From: Streptomyces sp. NBC_01262 | Lineage (GTDB): Bacteria > Actinomycetota > Actinomycetes > Streptomycetales > Streptomycetaceae | Length of the DNA stretch: 64,000 bases | Direction: 5' to 3' | Assembly (NCBI RefSeq): GCF_036226365.1 | Contig: NZ_CP108462.1 | Location: forward strand, 5,533,501-5,597,500 | In this document: positions 33,578 to 42,345 of the stretch, piece by piece | How the letters are laid out: each line of letters begins with the position of its first letter | How positions within the stretch are numbered: the stretch's first letter is position 1 | Program-made: the position numbers and the translations under genes | The notes under the pieces: model-generated | What the model saw: only the letters and a program-made list of their open reading frames with translations | What the model was told of the DNA's origin: nothing | The model's database searches: none

Positions 33578-35371
33578 ATGCGGTCATCTTCGTACCCCGT
33601 CATGCCCGCCCGCGCCAGAAGAGCCCTGCTCGTCCTCGCCCTCACCGCGGGCATCGCGACAGCCGTCCCGCCGGCGCAGGCGGAGACCCCCGCCCCGATC
33701 GCCGCCAAGCCGTACATGGGCTGGTCGAGTTGGAGCATGCAGTCGTCGAAGTACCCGGGCCTCAACCCGGACGGCGACTACAGCTACCTCACCGAGGCGA
33801 ACGTCCTGAAGCAGACGGACGCCCTCGCCGCCAAGCTCAAGGCGTACGGCTACGACTACGTCAACATCGACGCCGGCTGGTGGATGGACAAGGACTGGAA
33901 GTCCGGGTTCGACCAGTACGGCCGGCAGACACCCGACCCGGTCCGGTTCCCGCACGGCATGAAGTCGGTCGCCGACCACATCCACGCCAAGGGCCTCAAG
34001 GCCGGCATCTACCTGCCGGTCGGCCTGGAGAAGGGGGCGTACGGCGAGGGCAAGACGCCGATCTGGAACGCCGCGGGCTGCACCACGGCCGACATCGTCT
34101 ACGGCGACCTGCGCACCACCAACGGCTGGGACAGCTCGTACAAGATCGACTTCTCGAAGCCCTGCGCGCAGAAGTACATCGACTCCCAGGCGCAGCAGTT
34201 CGCCGACTGGGGCTACGACTTCCTCAAGCTGGACGGCGTGGGTCCGGGCTCGTTCAAGTCCGGTGACAACTACGACAACGTGGCCGACATCGCCGCCTGG
34301 CAGAAGGCCATCGCCACCGCCGGGCGCCCGATCCACCTCGAACTCTCCTGGTCGCTGGACATCGGCCACGCCGCCGACTGGAAGAAGTACTCCAACGGCT
34401 GGCGCATCGACACCGACGTCGAGTGCTACTGCAACACCCTTGTGAGCTGGGAGAACTCGGTCGACGACCGGTGGGACGACGCCCCGGCCTGGAGCCGTAA
34501 GGCAGGCCCCGGCGGCTGGAACGACCTCGACGCCATCGATGTCGGCAACGGAGAGATGGACGGCCTCACCAAGGCCGAACGGCAGAGCTACATGACCCTG
34601 TGGGCCATCAACAAGTCGCCGCTGTTCACCGGTGACGACCTCACCAAGCTGGACGGTTACGGCGTCTCGCTGCTGACCAACAAGGAGGTCATCGCCGTCG
34701 ACCAGAGCGACTCGCCCGTCGCGCGCCCGGTCACCCCGGTCGGCGACCAGCAGGTCTGGGGCACCCAGAACTCCGACGGCAGCTACACCGTCGCCCTGTT
34801 CAACCTCGGCGACGCGCCGGCCTCCGTCACCGCCCACTGGGCCTCCTTCGGCTTCACCGGCAACGCCTCCGTGCGCGACCTGTGGAACAAGGCGAGCCTC
34901 GGCACCCAGAAGGACAAGATCACCTCGGCGCTGCCCGCGCACGGCTCGCGGCTCTTCACGGTCAAGCCCGGCGGCAGCACCCTGGCGACCACGAGCTACG
35001 AGGCCGAGGACGCGGCCAACACCCTGTCGGGCAACGCCTCCGTCGCCGGCTGCGACGCCTGCTCCGGCGGCAAGAAGGTCGGCAACCTCTACACCGGCGG
35101 CAAGCTGCGGTTCAACGACATCACGGTGAAGAAGGACGGGATCTACACCGTCAAGGTCGCCTACGTCAGCGGTGACCCGCGCCCGGTGACGGTCTTCTCC
35201 AACAGCGGCAACGGCAGCAGCCAGAAGTTCCCCTCGACGGGCGACTGGAGCACGGCCGAGACCGTCAGCGTGCAGCTGGCGCTGAAGGCGGGCACCAACA
35301 CCATCACCTTCGACAGCGGCAGCGGATACGCGCCCGACATCGACAGGATCATCGTCCCGCAGTCCGTCTGA
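33578..35371 (+). CDS. Secreted GH27 alpha-galactosidase / beta-L-arabinopyranosidase
   Basis: 597 residues. A Sec signal peptide ends near residue 37 (AQA). The GH27 barrel starts KPYMGWSSWS and contains the nucleophile Asp219 (FLKLDGVG) and acid/base Asp280 (WRIDTDVE). A beta-sandwich domain follows, and the last 130 residues (YEAEDAANTLSG...) form a CBM35/CBM6-like carbohydrate-binding module. Streptomyces GH27 enzymes with such modules include alpha-galactosidases and beta-L-arabinopyranosidases, so the substrate is open. AGGAGG precedes the ATG. It is followed by GH95 and an esterase in one operon. Confidence 0.9.
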   Translation: MRSSSYPVMPARARRALLVLALTAGIATAVPPAQAETPAPIAAKPYMGWSSWSMQSSKYPGLNPDGDYSYLTEANVLKQTDALAAKLKAYGYDYVNIDAGWWMDKDWKSGFDQYGRQTPDPVRFPHGMKSVADHIHAKGLKAGIYLPVGLEKGAYGEGKTPIWNAAGCTTADIVYGDLRTTNGWDSSYKIDFSKPCAQKYIDSQAQQFADWGYDFLKLDGVGPGSFKSGDNYDNVADIAAWQKAIATAGRPIHLELSWSLDIGHAADWKKYSNGWRIDTDVECYCNTLVSWENSVDDRWDDAPAWSRKAGPGGWNDLDAIDVGNGEMDGLTKAERQSYMTLWAINKSPLFTGDDLTKLDGYGVSLLTNKEVIAVDQSDSPVARPVTPVGDQQVWGTQNSDGSYTVALFNLGDAPASVTAHWASFGFTGNASVRDLWNKASLGTQKDKITSALPAHGSRLFTVKPGGSTLATTSYEAEDAANTLSGNASVAGCDACSGGKKVGNLYTGGKLRFNDITVKKDGIYTVKVAYVSGDPRPVTVFSNSGNGSSQKFPSTGDWSTAETVSVQLALKAGTNTITFDSGSGYAPDIDRIIVPQSV

Positions 35372-35439
35372 CCAGCTGTTTCGCGCCAGCCGTTTTGCAC
35401 GAGCCGTTCCCCCCACCTTTGGATTGGGAGTGCACAACC

Positions 35440-37845
35440 GTGGAAATCCAGAACGACAACAGACCGACCCGCAGAGGCTTCCTCGCCCTCACCGCCGCTG
35501 CCGGCGCGGCCACCGCCCTCGGCGGCCTGCCCGTCTTCACCGCCTCGGCGGCCCCCCTGCGCCCCACCGAGTCGCCCATGCTGTCCGCCGCCGACGCCGC
35601 GAAGAACCAGTTGTGGTGGCAGGCTCCCGGCTCCTCCGGCTCGATGATCGAGCAGGGGCTGCCGGTCGGCAACGGGCGCCTGGCGGCGCTCGCGAGCAAC
35701 GACCCCTCCAGCGAGCTTCTGATGATCACCGACGCCACGCTGTGGACCGGCGGTCGCAACGACGAGCTGCAGAGCGACGGCCAATTCCCGTACGGCCGCG
35801 CCGACTTCGGGTCGCTCACCCTGCTGGCCGAGCTCACCGTCGCCATCCCCGACCACGACCTGGGCAACGTCAACGACTACCGCCGCACCCTCGACCTGGC
35901 CCAGGGGCTGGTCAGCACCTCGTACGACATCTCCGGTGTGACGTACCGGCGGCAGGTCTACGCCAGCCGCCCCGACGACGTCATCGTCCTGTACTTCTCC
36001 CAGCAGGGCGGCGGCTCCTACACCGGCACCGTCTCCCTCGCCGGCACCCACGGCGAGGCCACCACCGCCAACAGCGCGGGACGGTACGCATCGTTCGGCG
36101 CCGCCTTCGCCAACGGCCTGAAGTACGGCGCCGCCGTCACCGCGTACAGCGGCACCGGCAGGGTCCGCGTCGACGGTACGTCGATCTCGTTCAGCGGCTG
36201 CAAGGATCTCACCGTCGTCGTCAGCGGCGGCACGAACTACGCGCCCGACGCGGCGGCGAAGTACCGTGACCCGTCAGTGGATCCGCAGCGCCTGGCCAGG
36301 ACCAAGGTCCTGGGCGCGGCCGGCCACTCGCAGAGCACCCTGCTGCACACCCATGTCGCCGACTTCCGCGCCGTGTTCGGACAGCTGGACATCGACCTCG
36401 GCGCGTCGTCCGCGGCGCAGCGCGAGCTGGACACCTGGGAGCGGGTGCAGGCGCGCCACCGGGACGATGTGCCCGACCCGGAACTGGAGGCCGCCTACCT
36501 GCAGTTCGGCCGCTACCTGATGATCTCCGGATCGCGGGGCAGCCTGCCGATGGGCCTCCAGGGCCCGTGGCTGGACGGCAACGACCCGGACTGGATGGCC
36601 GACTACCACACCGACATCAACATCCAGATGAACTACTGGATGGCCGACCGGGCAGGCCTGTCCGACTGCTTCGACGCCTACACGGACTACTGCCTCGCGC
36701 AGCTGCCCGACTGGACCGAGATCACCCAGCGGCTGTTCAACGACCCGGCCAACAGATACCGCAACTCCAGCGGCAAAATAGCCGGCTGGACCGTGGCCAT
36801 CTCCACCAACCCCTATGGCGGAGGCGGCTGGTGGTGGCACCCGGCAGGCAACGCCTGGCTCTGCCAGAGCCTGTTCGAGCACTACGAGTACACCCAGGAC
36901 CGCGCCCACCTCAGGAAGATCTACCCCCTCCTCAAGGGCGCCGTGGAGTTCTGGGAGGCCCGTCTGATCACCACGACCGTCACCGACGCGTCCGGGGCCG
37001 AGCGGGAGGTCCTGATCGCCGACAGCGACTGGTCGCCCGAGCAGGGGCCGCTCGACGCCAAGGGCATCACGTACGCCCAGGAACTGGTGTGGAACCTCTT
37101 CGGCAACTACCGCACCGCGACCGAGGTGCTCGGCAGGGACACCGCCTACCGCAGGACCGTCGACGGTCTGCGTGAGCGGCTGTACCTGCCCGTGGTCAGC
37201 CCCAGGACCGGCTGGCTGGAGGAGTGGATGTCGCCGGACAACCTCGGCGAGACCACGCACCGGCACCTCTCCCCGCTCATCGGGCTCTTCCCCGGCGACC
37301 GGATCCGCCCGGACGGCTCCACGCCGAAGGACATCGTCGACGGCGCGACCGCCCTGCTCACCGCACGCGGCATGAACAGCTTCGGCTGGGCCAACGCTTG
37401 GCGCGGCCTGTGCTGGGCGAGGCTGAAGAACGCGGAGAAGGCGTACCAGCTCGTCGTCAACAACCTGAAGCCGTCGGTGGACGGCAGCAACGGCTCCGCG
37501 TTCAACCTCTTCGACATCTACGAGGTGGAGCAGGGCCGCGGCATCTTCCAGATCGAGGCGAACTTCGGTACCCCGGCGGCGATCATCGAGATGCTGGTCT
37601 ACTCGCGGCCGGGACATGTCGAGCTGCTGCCCGCGCTGCCCGCCGCCTGGGCGGCGTCCGGCTCGGTGTCGGGCGTGGGCGTACGCGGCGGCTTCGTCGC
37701 CGACATCGGGTGGAAGGACGGCAAGGTCACCCGTGCGACGCTGAAGAGCGTCGGCGGCCGCGACACGACCGTCGTCGCGGGCGGCGCTTCGCGGAAGGTC
37801 AGCCTCAAGCCCGGCGAGTCCGTCACGCTGAGGAACCTCGGATGA
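35440..37845 (+). CDS. Tat-exported GH95 family alpha-L-fucosidase/galactosidase
   Basis: 801 residues. The N-terminus (RPTRRGFLALTAAAGAATALGG) is a Tat signal. The mature protein begins with the GH95 N-terminal domain (LPVGNGRLAALASND) and has the (alpha/alpha)6 barrel parts DYHTDINIQMNYWMA, SDWSPEQG and HRHLSPLIGLFPGD. GH95 members remove alpha-1,2-L-fucose or L-galactose from xyloglucan, pectin or glycans. The GTG at 35440 (GGGAG about 10 bp upstream) was chosen because the Tat motif follows it directly. It overlaps the next gene by 4 bp. Confidence 0.88.
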   Translation: MEIQNDNRPTRRGFLALTAAAGAATALGGLPVFTASAAPLRPTESPMLSAADAAKNQLWWQAPGSSGSMIEQGLPVGNGRLAALASNDPSSELLMITDATLWTGGRNDELQSDGQFPYGRADFGSLTLLAELTVAIPDHDLGNVNDYRRTLDLAQGLVSTSYDISGVTYRRQVYASRPDDVIVLYFSQQGGGSYTGTVSLAGTHGEATTANSAGRYASFGAAFANGLKYGAAVTAYSGTGRVRVDGTSISFSGCKDLTVVVSGGTNYAPDAAAKYRDPSVDPQRLARTKVLGAAGHSQSTLLHTHVADFRAVFGQLDIDLGASSAAQRELDTWERVQARHRDDVPDPELEAAYLQFGRYLMISGSRGSLPMGLQGPWLDGNDPDWMADYHTDINIQMNYWMADRAGLSDCFDAYTDYCLAQLPDWTEITQRLFNDPANRYRNSSGKIAGWTVAISTNPYGGGGWWWHPAGNAWLCQSLFEHYEYTQDRAHLRKIYPLLKGAVEFWEARLITTTVTDASGAEREVLIADSDWSPEQGPLDAKGITYAQELVWNLFGNYRTATEVLGRDTAYRRTVDGLRERLYLPVVSPRTGWLEEWMSPDNLGETTHRHLSPLIGLFPGDRIRPDGSTPKDIVDGATALLTARGMNSFGWANAWRGLCWARLKNAEKAYQLVVNNLKPSVDGSNGSAFNLFDIYEVEQGRGIFQIEANFGTPAAIIEMLVYSRPGHVELLPALPAAWAASGSVSGVGVRGGFVADIGWKDGKVTRATLKSVGGRDTTVVAGGASRKVSLKPGESVTLRNLG

Positions 37846-39041
37846 GCGCGGTCAGCGTCGTCTTGGCGCTGGTCATGGCGGTCTGCGGGCCCCTGACCGT
37901 CTCATCGGCGGCACAGACGCAGACCCCGGCAAGCGCCGCTACCCACTCCGTGGTCACCTGGGGCGCCAGCGCCGACCGGCAGGGCGCCGGCCCCGCCGAT
38001 CGCAGCTACCGGTTGATCGTGCGCACCAGCGTGGGCGGCACGAACATGCGCATCCGGCTGTCCAACGCCTTCGGCGAGAACCCGGTGACCTTCGCGAGCG
38101 CGTACGCCGGGCTGCGGAAGCAGGGCGCGGAGCTGGTCCGGGGCTCCAACCGGGCGCTGTCCTTCGGCGGGGCCGCGTCCGTCACCGTCCCGGCCGGCGA
38201 GACCGTGCTCAGCGATCCGCTGCCCGGGAAGCTGGCCGCCCAGAGCGATCTGGTCATCAGCCTGTACGTGACCGGCGCCCAGGGGCCGACGACCGGTCAT
38301 GGCATGGCCATGCAGACCAACTACGCGACCGCGGGCGACCACGCCGCCGAGGAGGGCGCGGCCAACTGGACCGATCCGATGGGGTCCTGGTACTGGCTGG
38401 ACGCCGTCGATGTGGAGACCTCCACGGCGGTCGGCTCGCTGGTGGCCCTCGGCGACTCCATCACCGACGGCTGGCAGTCCAGCACCGACCTGGACCGCCG
38501 CTGGCCCGACTACCTCTCCCGCCGGCTCCAGAAGGCCGACACCCCCGTCAAGGGCGTCGCGAACGAGGGAATCTCCGGGAACAAGGTGCTCGCGGACGGC
38601 GCCGGGCAGAGCGCGCTGAACCGTCTCCAGCGCGATGTGCTCTCCCATCCCGGGGTGCGCACGGTGTTCCTCTTCGAGGGCGTCAACGACATCAAGGCGC
38701 ACTCCGGCGTCACGGCCCAGGACATGATCGACGGCTACCGGAAGATCATCGAGCGGGCCCACGCGGCGGGCAAGTGCGTCGTCGGCTCCACCATCGGTCC
38801 CTTCAAGGGCTGGTACGAATGGGACGCGGCAGCGGAGTCCGTACGCCTTGAGGTCAACCAGTTCATCCGGGACAGCGGCGAGCTGGACGCGGTCACCGAC
38901 TTCGACCGGATCCTGCGCAGCCCCTACGACCACGAAAGGATCTCACCGTTCTTCGACAACGGCGATCACCTGCACCCCAACGACAAGGGGATGCAGGCGA
39001 TGGCCGACGCGGTCGCTGTCGAGAGCCTCACCTCCTGCTGA
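37842..39041 (+). CDS. Secreted SGNH/GDSL hydrolase (probable carbohydrate esterase)
   Basis: 399 residues. It has a Sec signal peptide (VVLALVMAVCGPLTVSSAA), an N-terminal beta-sandwich-like part, then an SGNH domain with block I LVALGDSITDGW (nucleophile Ser), GVNDI, and a C-terminal DHLHPND carrying the catalytic Asp/His. The family includes rhamnogalacturonan and other polysaccharide deacetylases. As the third gene in a GH27-GH95 operon it may remove acetyl groups that shield galactose or fucose side chains. Coupled to GH95 by an ATGA overlap. Confidence 0.87.
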   Translation: MSAVSVVLALVMAVCGPLTVSSAAQTQTPASAATHSVVTWGASADRQGAGPADRSYRLIVRTSVGGTNMRIRLSNAFGENPVTFASAYAGLRKQGAELVRGSNRALSFGGAASVTVPAGETVLSDPLPGKLAAQSDLVISLYVTGAQGPTTGHGMAMQTNYATAGDHAAEEGAANWTDPMGSWYWLDAVDVETSTAVGSLVALGDSITDGWQSSTDLDRRWPDYLSRRLQKADTPVKGVANEGISGNKVLADGAGQSALNRLQRDVLSHPGVRTVFLFEGVNDIKAHSGVTAQDMIDGYRKIIERAHAAGKCVVGSTIGPFKGWYEWDAAAESVRLEVNQFIRDSGELDAVTDFDRILRSPYDHERISPFFDNGDHLHPNDKGMQAMADAVAVESLTSC

Positions 39042-39048
39042 GACCGGC

Positions 39049-39074
39049 CCCGGAGGGGTGGCCGCCCCTCCGGG
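39049..39074. terminator. Bidirectional terminator hairpin
   Basis: CCCGGAGGGG and CCCCTCCGGG pair perfectly around a 6-nt loop, between the SGNH stop (39041) and the end of the converging CMD gene (39080). There is no T run, as is usual here. Confidence 0.65.
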
Positions 39075-39079
39075 AAGCC

Positions 39080-39406
39080 TCAGCCCTGAGACTCGATCTC
39101 GGCTTCGGCGACGGCGATGGCGATGCCGAGCGCCGTGGCGATGTTGCCCGCGGCCGTCATGACGCGGGCGGTGCCCACGATGGGCGCGACGGCGACCAGG
39201 ACGTCCTGCAACTGGGCGGCGGTCAGGCCCGCCCTGAGGGCGGGGTCGATATGGGCCGCGTAGGAGATCGGAGGTGCGTCCGAGGCGGCGAGTGCCGCGA
39301 TGCGGGTGAGCAGGAGCGTGTCCGGGGCCAGCCCGCAGCGCTCGATCGAGTCGACCGTCATGGCTGCGAGTGTGTCCAGGACAGGGGTGTCAGATGCAGT
39401 GGACAT
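39080..39406 (-). CDS. Carboxymuconolactone decarboxylase (CMD) family protein
   Basis: 108 residues, all-alpha. It fits the CMD/AhpD-like fold in the block PALRAGLTAAQLQDVLVAVAPIVGTARVMTA, but no CxxC redox pair is visible (a single Cys near residue 24), so an AhpD-type peroxidase role is unlikely. The function is unknown. The ATG at 39406 has GGAGGG 8 bp upstream. Confidence 0.78.
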   Translation of the reverse strand: MSTASDTPVLDTLAAMTVDSIERCGLAPDTLLLTRIAALAASDAPPISYAAHIDPALRAGLTAAQLQDVLVAVAPIVGTARVMTAAGNIATALGIAIAVAEAEIESQG

Positions 39407-39495
39407 GTGTATGCCCTCCTGGTGTGTTTCCCGAGCCCGTCGGGGGTCGGGGTTCCCTTCAACCGTAGGACGCATCCGGGTCTCGCGCATGCTGC

Positions 39496-40806
39496 TCAGC
39501 GCAGGCGTCGCGGGCCGCTGTGCTGTTTACCGGCGTCTGCCGGCGCGTGCTGGGCCTCGCGCAGGTCCGGGGTGGTGGCCGTCGCCGCGTCGTACCAGTT
39601 CCCGTAGCGGTCGGCGAGGTACGGGGCCGACATGCCGTGCAGCAGGATGCTGAGGCCGATGGTGACCGCGACGGCCTGGCCCAGCAGCTCGGTGCCGGGC
39701 ACACGGTCCTCCACCATGAGGAGTCCGAAGACCACGGAGGCCAGGCCTCGGGGCCCGAACCAGCCGACGTAGGCCACGGTGGGCAGCCGCATGCCGGTGC
39801 CGGCCAGCGCCAGGGCCACCGGAAGCATTCTGACCACCGTCAGGCTGAGCACCGCGTACGCGATGATCCGCCAGTTCGGATGCTCCAGTGCCGGGCCGAC
39901 CAGGACCGCACCGAAGACCAGGAAGCTCAGGTTCCCCAGCAGTCCGCCCAGGTACTCGGCCAGGTCGGAGGGCCGCTGCGTCGCTGGTTCCCCGGGTACC
40001 GGCTCGCCCCTGCGCAGTGCGACGCCGAACGCGAGGCCCCCCACCCAGGCGGCGATGAAGCCGCTCCCGTCCAGGGCCGCCGCCACGCCGTACGTGCAGA
40101 AGGCCACCGCCAGGACGGCGACCTGCTGCCATTCATCCGTCACCCAGCCCCGGGTTCGCGAGAGGGCCAGCAGCCGTCCGCCGAGCCCCCCGAGGGCCAG
40201 CCCCACCAAGGCGCTGACCACCAGCGCCCGCCGGAACACTCCGCCCGCGCCTTCCTCGGAGGCGACGGTGCCGGGGATCGCGGCGAGGAACATGAGGAAG
40301 AACGGCAGCGCCACACCGTCGTTCAGTCCGCTCTCGACGTTGAGCCCGTGACGCACGAGAGCCGGGACACGGGGGCTGGAGCAGGCGCTTTTGCCGAGCG
40401 CCACATCGGTGGGGGCGAGGATGGCGCCGAGCAGCGCGAACTCCCAGAGGGTCAGGCCCGGAAACAGCGGCCACGCCAGCAGCCACCCCGCCCCGATGCT
40501 CAGCGGCAGGCCGACGACCAGCAGGCGCAGGGGCAGGAAGCCGCTCGTGCGCAGGTCGCGCCGGCGCACCGTCATCGAGCCGGTGAAGAGCAGGAGGGCC
40601 AGGGCGGCCTCGACCAACGTCAGCACCGGACCCGTGTCATGACCGAGGTCGAGGACATCCAGCCCGAGAGGCCCGATGAGCACTCCGAAGCCGGTGAACA
40701 CCATCGGAGCCGACACCGGCGTCGAGGCCAGACGGCGCGAGACCAGCGCGTAGCCGGCGGTAACGGCCGCAACCGCGGCTCCGGTCCAGGCGCTGCCACC
40801 GCTCAT
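39496..40806 (-). CDS. Cation/proton antiporter (CPA1 type)
   Basis: 436 residues with about 12 membrane helices. The segment LNVESGLNDGVALPFFLMFLA contains the conserved Asn-Asp ion-binding pair of NhaP-like antiporters, and APTDVALGKSA is the matching upstream motif. It exchanges Na+ or K+ for protons across the membrane. The C-terminal tail is hydrophilic and arginine-rich. It lies 89 bp downstream of the CMD gene start region on the same strand order (antiporter, then CMD), so cotranscription is possible. Confidence 0.87.
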   Translation of the reverse strand: MSGGSAWTGAAVAAVTAGYALVSRRLASTPVSAPMVFTGFGVLIGPLGLDVLDLGHDTGPVLTLVEAALALLLFTGSMTVRRRDLRTSGFLPLRLLVVGLPLSIGAGWLLAWPLFPGLTLWEFALLGAILAPTDVALGKSACSSPRVPALVRHGLNVESGLNDGVALPFFLMFLAAIPGTVASEEGAGGVFRRALVVSALVGLALGGLGGRLLALSRTRGWVTDEWQQVAVLAVAFCTYGVAAALDGSGFIAAWVGGLAFGVALRRGEPVPGEPATQRPSDLAEYLGGLLGNLSFLVFGAVLVGPALEHPNWRIIAYAVLSLTVVRMLPVALALAGTGMRLPTVAYVGWFGPRGLASVVFGLLMVEDRVPGTELLGQAVAVTIGLSILLHGMSAPYLADRYGNWYDAATATTPDLREAQHAPADAGKQHSGPRRLR

Positions 40807-40948
40807 GAGGGATCAGTGTGGCGAGAGGCCGGCTCCAGACGCGGCACCGACACGCGGTCCATCGGTCCCGGGAGGAGGCGCCGACCGACTCCTGTGACGG
40901 GTGAGCCGGCCGGCGGCCGTGGTCCCTACGCTGCGGCCGTCAGCCCGC

Positions 40949-42304
40949 TCACAGGCTCTGACGCATGATCCAGTCCCGGATGCCCGGGATGGTGTACGCG
41001 GTGCGCCAGGTGGCCATGTGCGCGCTGCCGCCACCGCCGGTCGAGCCGGGCGGCAGGACCGTGCCGGTCAGGAAGGCGGCGTAGTTCACCGGGGCGTGCT
41101 GCGCTCGCATGTTCCGGACGTCGGCGGCGAACTGCGCGGCGGTGGACTGGCCGTCCCACACACCGGTGCCGACCTTCGTGCCCAGGTCCGAGATGACCTG
41201 GGTGATGGCGTTCTCGCCGGGGTAGGCCTTGTCGTCGTCCTCGGAGACGAGGATCCACAGTTTCTTGTCGGCCAGCGGCGCGGCCTGGTCGGCCGGCCAC
41301 TGCCCGGCGACGATGAACGACGCCGCGAACAGGCCGGGGTGCGCGATGTTCATGCCCAGGGACATCATCGCCCCCATCGACTGCCCGGTCGCGTAGAGCC
41401 GGTCCGGGTCGATGGAGTACTGGCTGGTCAGGGAGTGGACGAGGTTCACGGTGGCGTCGAACAGAGTCGACGGCAGATAGGTGTCGTCGATCACCACCGC
41501 ACCGTACTCGGGCGCCAGGACGAAGCACTCGTGTTTGGCCTGGTCCTCCGGGGAGGCCCAGCAGACGGCGCCGAGCCCCTGCACCAGCGGGCCCACGGTG
41601 GCGACGTTGACGACGCCGGCGTCATGCATGAACAGCACCAACGGGTAGCGCTTGCGCGGGTTGTAGTGCCTGGGGACGAACAGGTTGTAGTTCAGGGTCC
41701 GGCCGGTCGCGGGGTCGTCGAAGGTGAACTGCTCGAAGTCGTCGACGATGGGGTTCACCACCGCGCCGGTGGTCAGCGGCGTGCTGTCCGGGACGTACCG
41801 GGAGCCCCGGGTCGTGGTGACGGTGCCCGTCCAGGTGAGCGTGGCTTTCGCCGCCACGATGGTCCCCCCGGGCGTTGTGTCGCCCACGACCGGGCCGCCC
41901 GGCCCGGGCCCCCCGCCGTCGCCGCCACCTCCGCCGCCCGTCACCCACAGCGCCGCCGTCGCGTCGTCGGGCGAGAGCTCGACTATGACGTAACGGCCGT
42001 CCCGTCCGTGCCGGGCGAGGCCGGCCGTGCTGTGCGTGTAGACCTTTGTGACGGTGCGTCCGGTGATCGCGAACGTCGAGGCCGAGACACTGGAGTTGTC
42101 GATGTCGTGGTCGAACTCGACGGCCACCGCGACGAGTTTCTGGCCGTCGCCGAAGACCTGCGTGATCGCGGTCGCGCCCCGGACGTGTCCGGACCCGGAG
42201 CCTGTGCTCTCCGGTGCCGAGGCCGAACTGGGGGGCGCGGTGCCCAGCGTTGCCAGGAGGCCGGCCCCCGCGGTTCCGCCGATGAGCGTACGCCTGTTCA
42301 CCAT
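40949..42304 (-). CDS. Tat-exported esterase (PHB-depolymerase/feruloyl-esterase-like)
   Basis: 451 residues. NRRTLIGGTAGAG is a Tat-type signal. A first domain of about 110 residues (beta-rich, N-terminal to the GGGGGGDGGGPGPGGP linker) precedes an alpha/beta hydrolase domain with YPLVLFMHDAG and the nucleophile elbow GQSMGAMM. It resembles Ig-like-plus-esterase proteins of the PHB depolymerase superfamily, active outside the cell on polyesters or feruloyl/acetyl esters. An AAGGAG site precedes the ATG. The ceramidase-like gene lies 41 bp upstream on the same strand. Confidence 0.84.
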   Translation of the reverse strand: MVNRRTLIGGTAGAGLLATLGTAPPSSASAPESTGSGSGHVRGATAITQVFGDGQKLVAVAVEFDHDIDNSSVSASTFAITGRTVTKVYTHSTAGLARHGRDGRYVIVELSPDDATAALWVTGGGGGGDGGGPGPGGPVVGDTTPGGTIVAAKATLTWTGTVTTTRGSRYVPDSTPLTTGAVVNPIVDDFEQFTFDDPATGRTLNYNLFVPRHYNPRKRYPLVLFMHDAGVVNVATVGPLVQGLGAVCWASPEDQAKHECFVLAPEYGAVVIDDTYLPSTLFDATVNLVHSLTSQYSIDPDRLYATGQSMGAMMSLGMNIAHPGLFAASFIVAGQWPADQAAPLADKKLWILVSEDDDKAYPGENAITQVISDLGTKVGTGVWDGQSTAAQFAADVRNMRAQHAPVNYAAFLTGTVLPPGSTGGGGSAHMATWRTAYTIPGIRDWIMRQSL

Positions 42305-42345
42305 GTGGTGACTCCTTGGTCAAGGGTGTGTGGGGGGAGGGGGAT

